Assembly (NCBI GenBank): GCA_947479185.1
Contig: CANJYY010000076.1
Span: 1-9,392, forward strand
Origin: Caulobacteraceae bacterium
GTDB lineage: Bacteria > Pseudomonadota > Alphaproteobacteria > Caulobacterales > Caulobacteraceae
DNA length: 9,392 bases
Reading direction: 5' to 3'
Part shown: in pieces, positions 6,308 to 9,392 of the stretch
Position numbering within the stretch: position 1 is the first letter of the stretch
Layout of the letters: each line of letters opens with the position of its first letter
Notes under the pieces: generated by a model
The model's input: only the letters and a program-made list of their open reading frames with translations
What the model was told of the DNA's origin: nothing
The model's database searches: none
Position numbers and translations under genes: made by a program

Positions 6308-6351
6308 ACTGTCATCCCGGACGGCCTGCAAGGCCGATCCGGGACCCAGAT
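6308..6351 (+). repeat. Palindromic repeat unit, copy 1 of an inverted pair
   Basis: The 44-base unit begins ACTGTCATCCCGG (6308-6320) and ends CCGGGACCCAGAT (6339-6351). The 18-base core differs from copy 2. On its own it folds as a hairpin: 6315-6321 with 6338-6344, extended by CGGCCT (6322-6327) with AGGCCG (6331-6336) around a GCA loop, with one bulged base. The style is that of short dispersed intergenic palindromes I associate with Caulobacter- and Sphingomonas-like genomes; this was not verified by search. Confidence 0.7.
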
Positions 6352-6381
6352 CAAATCTCATCCGTCAGCGTGTGAAGCCGA

Positions 6382-6425
6382 ATCTGGGTCCCGGCTCTCC
6401 GCTACGCTTCGGCCGGGATGACAGT
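6382..6425 (-). repeat. Palindromic repeat unit, copy 2 of an inverted pair
   Basis: Read on the minus strand this unit has the same 13-base ends as copy 1 (ACTGTCATCCCGG and CCGGGACCCAGAT) and the same total length of 44 bases, but an unrelated 18-base core. It folds locally through TCCCGGC with GCCGGGA (6389-6395 with 6412-6418, approximately). It starts 8 bases after the leuB stop, so it probably also shapes the 3' end of the leu operon transcript. Confidence 0.7.
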
Positions 6426-6433
6426 CTGTATGT

Positions 6434-7489
6434 TCAGAGCGCCTTCAGCACCGCGTCGCCCATCTCGACGGTCGACAGCGTCCCGCCGAGGTCGCGTGTG
6501 CGGGCGCCGGCGGCCAGGGCCTCTTCGACGGCGGCGAACAGGCGGTCGGCCTCGGCGGGCCGCTTCAGCGACCAGCGCAGGGCCATCTCGAACGACAGGA
6601 TGGCGGCCAGCGGATTGGCCACGCCCTGGCCGGCGATGTCGGGGGCCGAGCCGTGGATCGGCTCGTACAGACCCGGCGCGCCGGCCGCGCCCAGCGCCGC
6701 CGACGGCAGCATGCCCAGCGACCCGGTCAACTGCGCCGCCGCGTCCGACAGCACGTCGCCGAACAGGTTGTCGGTCAGCAGCACGTCGAACTGGGTCGGC
6801 TGGCGGACCAGCTGCATGGCCGCGTTGTCGGCCAGCATGTGCTCGAGCTGGACGTCGGCGTAGTCGCGTTTGTGCAGGTCGGTGACCACCTCGCGCCACA
6901 GCAGGCCGGACTCCATGACGTTCGACTTCTCAAGCGAATGGACCTTGTTGCGCCGGCCGCGGGCCAGTTCGAAGGCCACCCGGCTGACGCGCTCGATCTC
7001 GCTGGTGGTGTAGACCTGGGTGTCGAAGCCGCGTCGCTGGCCGTCGGGCAGGGTCTCGATGCCGCGCGGCTGGCCGAAATAGACGCCGCCGGTCAACTCG
7101 CGGACGAACATGATGTCGAGGCCGGCGACCAGCTCCCGCTTGAGGCTGGAGGCGTCGGCGAGGGCGTCGAAACAGAGGGCCGGGCGCAGGTTGGCGTAGA
7201 CGTCCATGGCGTTGCGCAGGCCGAGCAGGCCCATCTCCGGCCGCTTGTCGCGCGGATTGCCGGCCCACTGCGGACCGCCCACGGCGCCCATCAGCACCGC
7301 GTCGCTGGCCAGGGCCGTGGCGACGGCCTCCTCGGTGATCGGCACGCCGTGGCGGTCGTAGCTGATGCCGCCGAAATCGCGCTCGTCGAGCGTCAGGTCG
7401 GGCGTCAGGGCGGCGGCCACGCGGCGCACCTCGCCGATCACTTCGGGGCCGATGCCGTCGCCGGGCAGGAGGAGCAGGGTCTGGGACAT
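6434..7489 (-). CDS. leuB: 3-isopropylmalate dehydrogenase
   Basis: This enzyme oxidises and decarboxylates (2R,3S)-3-isopropylmalate with NAD+ to 2-oxoisocaproate (via 2-isopropyl-3-oxosuccinate), the last leucine-specific step before transamination. With the ATG at 7487-7489 the protein has 351 residues. It shows P-G-D-G-I-G-P-E-V (9-17), V-Y-A-N-L-R-P (97-103), R130-E-L-T-G-G-V-Y137-F-G, K188-S-N-V-M, D241-region N-L-F-G-D245-V-L-S-D249, the NAD-binding [12 protein letters not shown] (276-287) and a C-terminal L-G-G-T-L-S-T. A GTG at 7514-7516 would add nine residues but lies inside the preceding ABM gene and lacks family support. The chosen ATG is 7 bases after the ABM stop with only a weak site (TAGAG), consistent with coupled translation. 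It is the last gene of the leu operon; a palindromic repeat follows its stop. Confidence 0.97.
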   Translation of the reverse strand: MSQTLLLLPGDGIGPEVIGEVRRVAAALTPDLTLDERDFGGISYDRHGVPITEEAVATALASDAVLMGAVGGPQWAGNPRDKRPEMGLLGLRNAMDVYANLRPALCFDALADASSLKRELVAGLDIMFVRELTGGVYFGQPRGIETLPDGQRRGFDTQVYTTSEIERVSRVAFELARGRRNKVHSLEKSNVMESGLLWREVVTDLHKRDYADVQLEHMLADNAAMQLVRQPTQFDVLLTDNLFGDVLSDAAAQLTGSLGMLPSAALGAAGAPGLYEPIHGSAPDIAGQGVANPLAAILSFEMALRWSLKRPAEADRLFAAVEEALAAGARTRDLGGTLSTVEMGDAVLKAL

Positions 7490-7496
7490 GGAAACT

Positions 7497-7796
7497 CTAG
7501 ATCGGTTCGGGCTCACCCGCCTCGAAGAGGGACAGGTTGCGGTCGGTGATGTTCAGGTCGGGAAACACGGCGCGCCAGGCGGCCATGTGGGCGGTCTGGA
7601 AGTGGGCCTTCAGCGCCTCGCGGTCGCGCCAGGCCTCGCTGACCCGGATCAGGCCCGGAACCAGCAGGTCCTCGGCGTAGGCGTAGTCGAGGCAGCCGTC
7701 CTCGGCCCGGCTGGCGGTGACCATGGCCGCCATGGCCGGGCGGGCCCGGGCGACATTCTCCGGCGGCAGCCGGACGGCGCCGACGATCAGGATCAT
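7497..7796 (-). CDS. ABM-domain protein (putative quinol monooxygenase-like)
   Basis: With the ATG at 7794-7796 the product has 99 residues beginning [11 protein letters not shown] longer version from the GTG at 7809-7811 is possible, but ATG forms an exact ATGA overlap with the leuD stop, and the family starts at this first beta strand. The layout fits the antibiotic biosynthesis monooxygenase domain (ferredoxin-like dimeric barrel): strand, helix with [15 protein letters not shown] strand, V-S-E-A-W-R-D strand, then [11 protein letters not shown] helix. Members such as YgiN act on quinols, and others are heme-degrading or of unknown function; the family name does not imply antibiotic synthesis. 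Its position between leuD and leuB with tight spacing ties its expression to leucine synthesis, but its role there is unknown. Confidence 0.8.
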   Translation of the reverse strand: MILIVGAVRLPPENVARARPAMAAMVTASRAEDGCLDYAYAEDLLVPGLIRVSEAWRDREALKAHFQTAHMAAWRAVFPDLNITDRNLSLFEAGEPEPI

Positions 7797-8404
7797 GCGC
7801 GCTCGAGCCACGGCCGGCTGAGGGCGGCCTTCGATTCATAGACGTCGATATCGACGCCGTGCTGCAGCGTCTCGCCGATGGCGTCGAGGCCCTGGAGCAG
7901 CTTGTGCTTGCGGTCCTTGTCGATGGCGAAGCTGAATTTGGCGCCCGACGGGGCGGTGACCGTCTGGGTCTCCAGATCGACCGAGAACAGGTGGTTGCCG
8001 CCCTTGGCCTCCTCCATCAGCGCCTGGATTTCCTCGGGCTTCAGCTCGACGGTCAGCAGGCCGTTGTTCAGGCAGTTGCCGCGGAAGATGTCGGCGAAGC
8101 TGGTGGAGATGACGCACTGGATGCCGAAGTCCTGCAGCGCCCAGGGCGCATGCTCGCGCGAACTGCCGCAGCCAAAATTGTCGCCGGCGATGAGGATCTG
8201 CGCGCCCTTGTAGGCCGGATCGTTGAGCACGAAGCCGCTCTTCTCGCGGCCCTGCTCGTCGAAGCGGAAGTCGTAGAACAGCCCCTTGGCCAGCCCCTCG
8301 CGGTCGACGGTCTTGAGGAACTGCTTGGGGATGATCTGGTCGGTGTCGACGTTGGCCAGGCCCAGCGGCGCGGCGCGGGCGTCTAGACGGGTGAAGGGCT
8401 TCAT
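7793..8404 (-). CDS. leuD: 3-isopropylmalate dehydratase, small subunit
   Basis: This is the small (swivel-domain) subunit of isopropylmalate isomerase. It acts with LeuC to convert 2-isopropylmalate to 3-isopropylmalate through dehydration and rehydration. The 203 residues, the usual length, carry N18[12 protein letters not shown], the signature G74[12 protein letters not shown] and S102[15 protein letters not shown]. All are intact. The ATG (8402-8404) overlaps the stop of the VOC gene as ATGA, with no convincing ribosome binding site, so translation is probably coupled to the upstream gene. Its own stop overlaps the ABM start in the same way. Confidence 0.97.
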   Translation of the reverse strand: MKPFTRLDARAAPLGLANVDTDQIIPKQFLKTVDREGLAKGLFYDFRFDEQGREKSGFVLNDPAYKGAQILIAGDNFGCGSSREHAPWALQDFGIQCVISTSFADIFRGNCLNNGLLTVELKPEEIQALMEEAKGGNHLFSVDLETQTVTAPSGAKFSFAIDKDRKHKLLQGLDAIGETLQHGVDIDVYESKAALSRPWLERA

Positions 8405-9249
8405 GCTGCGGGTCCGATGACGAGGGTCGGCACGCCGCCGGGGGCGTCCTTGACGGTGAACACGGCGGTGCCGGGCTTGCGGCCGGTGCGGACCTCCGAG
8501 ACGTCGGCGCCGGCGGCCTTCAGGCGGGCCTGGGCGGCGGGAACGTCGGTGACGCGCCAGGTCAGGCCCCAGAACGAGTCCGGCCCATCGGAGACGCCGG
8601 CCTTAAGGTCATGGGCGATCTCGACCACCAGGTCGCCGAGGCGGAAGAACATCAGCCGCGTGCCCCAGTCGGGGTTCGAGCGGTCGAGCCGCAAGTCGAG
8701 GCCGAGGCGCGCGCCGTAGAGGGCCGCCGCGCGTTCCGGGTCGGGCGTGCGCACCACCACGTGGTCGAGGCCGCTGACGGGCGCGTCGCCGACCGTGTCG
8801 GCCTCCGGCCAGGTCGCCACGCCGGGCCTGTTCTCGACGAGGAACAGATTGACCCCGTGGGTCGATTTCGCGCGCAGGCTGGCCACGGCCCATTCGCGGG
8901 TCGCGCCGGTCTCGAGGTTGGTCGAGACCTCCTCGCGGTCATAGGCCGGCACGCCGACGCGTTCGAACCGCTTCTGCGCGGCGGCCATGTCGGGAACCGA
9001 GAAGCCCAGACCCCAGATGCCCTCGCCATGGCTGGCGATGCGCGCGCGGATGGTGTCGCCGACCACGCCCTCGCCGGTCGGGGCGATCACGTCGAGCGCC
9101 ATGTTGCCCAGCTGGAACCAGACATGGCTGGCGCCGTGCATCGATCCGCGCCAGTTGGCCTTGCGGCCGAGCAGCCGCTCATAGCCGGCCTCGGCGGCGG
9201 CCAGGTCGCTGACGACCAGCGCGATGTGATCGAGGGCGGTGATGGTCAC
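8401..9249 (-). CDS. VOC-superfamily (glyoxalase/dioxygenase fold) protein in the leu operon
   Basis: This 282-residue protein has two vicinal-oxygen-chelate halves. The first opens with L-D-H8-I-A-L-V-V-S-D-L, the second with L-D-H163-V-V-V-R-T-P-D-P, followed by E210 in V-V-E-I-A-H-D, a position used for metal binding in this superfamily. The equivalent acidic residue of the first half is D53 (A-L-D-V-I-A-P). Known members are glyoxalases, extradiol dioxygenases, epimerases and resistance proteins; nothing here fixes the reaction. The start is GTG (9247-9249), overlapping the leuC stop as GTGA, and it is supported by AGGG (9257-9260) 7 bases upstream. Its stop overlaps the leuD ATG. Being locked between leuC and leuD suggests a role in, or clean-up around, leucine synthesis, which is an inference from position only. 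Confidence 0.87.
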   Translation of the reverse strand: MTITALDHIALVVSDLAAAEAGYERLLGRKANWRGSMHGASHVWFQLGNMALDVIAPTGEGVVGDTIRARIASHGEGIWGLGFSVPDMAAAQKRFERVGVPAYDREEVSTNLETGATREWAVASLRAKSTHGVNLFLVENRPGVATWPEADTVGDAPVSGLDHVVVRTPDPERAAALYGARLGLDLRLDRSNPDWGTRLMFFRLGDLVVEIAHDLKAGVSDGPDSFWGLTWRVTDVPAAQARLKAAGADVSEVRTGRKPGTAVFTVKDAPGGVPTLVIGPAA

Positions 9250-9392
9250 AGGAAATCCCTCACATCGACGATATGGCCGGCGATCGCCGCCGCGGCCGCC
9301 ATGGCCGGGCTCATCAGGTGGGTGCGGCCGCCGCGGCCCTGCCGGCCCTCGAAGTTGCGGTTGCTGGTCGAGGCGCAGCGCTCGCCCGGCTC
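9246..9392 (-). CDS. leuC: 3-isopropylmalate dehydratase, large subunit (C-terminal 48 residues only)
   Basis: Reading the minus strand inward from the right edge gives an open frame beginning [16 protein letters not shown]. It continues with [10 protein letters not shown] and [12 protein letters not shown], and ends V-R-D-F-L before the TGA at 9246-9248. This is the highly conserved C-terminus of LeuC, the [4Fe-4S] aconitase-family subunit of isopropylmalate isomerase, partner of the LeuD encoded at 7793-8404. Catalytic and cluster regions lie outside the window. The stop overlaps the GTG of the VOC gene by GTGA, making leuC the upstream member of the visible operon; the operon promoter and any leader are not in view. 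Confidence 0.95.
   Translation of the reverse strand, partial: EPGERCASTSNRNFEGRQGRGGRTHLMSPAMAAAAAIAGHIVDVRDFL

Noticed and set aside
7490..7516. GTG start for leuB at 7514-7516
   Set aside because: It would place nine extra residues inside the ABM gene; the ATG at 7487-7489 gives the standard LeuB N-terminus leading straight to G-D-G-I-G-P-E.
6653..7549. Plus-strand frame of 298 codons antisense to leuB
   Set aside because: It is the mirror of leuB with no motif or ribosome binding site of its own.
7497..7796. Antibiotic biosynthesis cluster through the ABM gene
   Set aside because: The domain name is historical; the gene is embedded in a primary metabolic operon.
1..9392. Defence system, CRISPR array, prophage, insertion sequence or tRNA
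   Set aside because: I scanned for direct repeats with spacers, transposase or integrase motifs and tRNA-like sequences on both strands and saw none; every sizeable frame with protein-like character is a housekeeping or common accessory gene.

Overview
The window is very GC-rich (by eye about two thirds or more), gene-dense bacterial chromosome. Gene content and protein sequences suggest an alphaproteobacterium, most likely Caulobacterales (Caulobacter/Phenylobacterium-like). That assignment rests on the style of the LeuB, LeuD, Asd and EcsC proteins and on a GTCATCCCGG-type palindromic repeat; it is an inference and I could not run a search. I see no phage, transposase, CRISPR, tRNA or rRNA. 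No stretch longer than about 185 bases lacks a gene.

Layout. (1) Positions 1-1334, plus strand: the C-terminal end of a PdxY-type pyridoxal kinase, overlapped by one base by a serine hydrolase of the class C beta-lactamase fold. (2) 1397-3605, minus strand: a RarD-type EamA transporter followed 19 bases later by a second, different beta-lactamase-fold hydrolase with a possible Tat signal. This gene converges on the first hydrolase gene, and both stop codons lie at the ends of one shared hairpin. (3) 3606-3788: a structured gap with three stem-loops. (4) 3789-4826, minus: asd, aspartate-semialdehyde dehydrogenase. (5) 4981-5295, plus: a small REDY/HapK-like protein divergent from asd and convergent with a two-helix membrane protein (5299-5508, minus), which lies downstream of an EcsC-family gene (5561-6280, minus). 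(6) 6308-6425: two inverted 44-base copies of a palindromic repeat. (7) 6434-9392, minus: a leucine biosynthesis operon read leuC (partial) > VOC-family protein > leuD > ABM-family protein > leuB.

Functionally the window joins branched-chain and aspartate-family amino acid synthesis. LeuC and LeuD form isopropylmalate isomerase, LeuB makes the leucine 2-oxo acid precursor, and Asd supplies the branch point to lysine, threonine and methionine. A leuCDB-asd neighbourhood is familiar in proteobacteria. Here it is altered in two ways: two small non-leu enzymes are threaded between the leu genes with 4-base stop/start overlaps, and an EcsC / membrane protein / REDY-like block separates leuB from asd.

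Nothing here looks like a defence island or an obviously new system. The best leads are the interleaved leu operon, the inverted repeat doublet, and the hairpin whose T-run abuts the rarD ribosome binding site.
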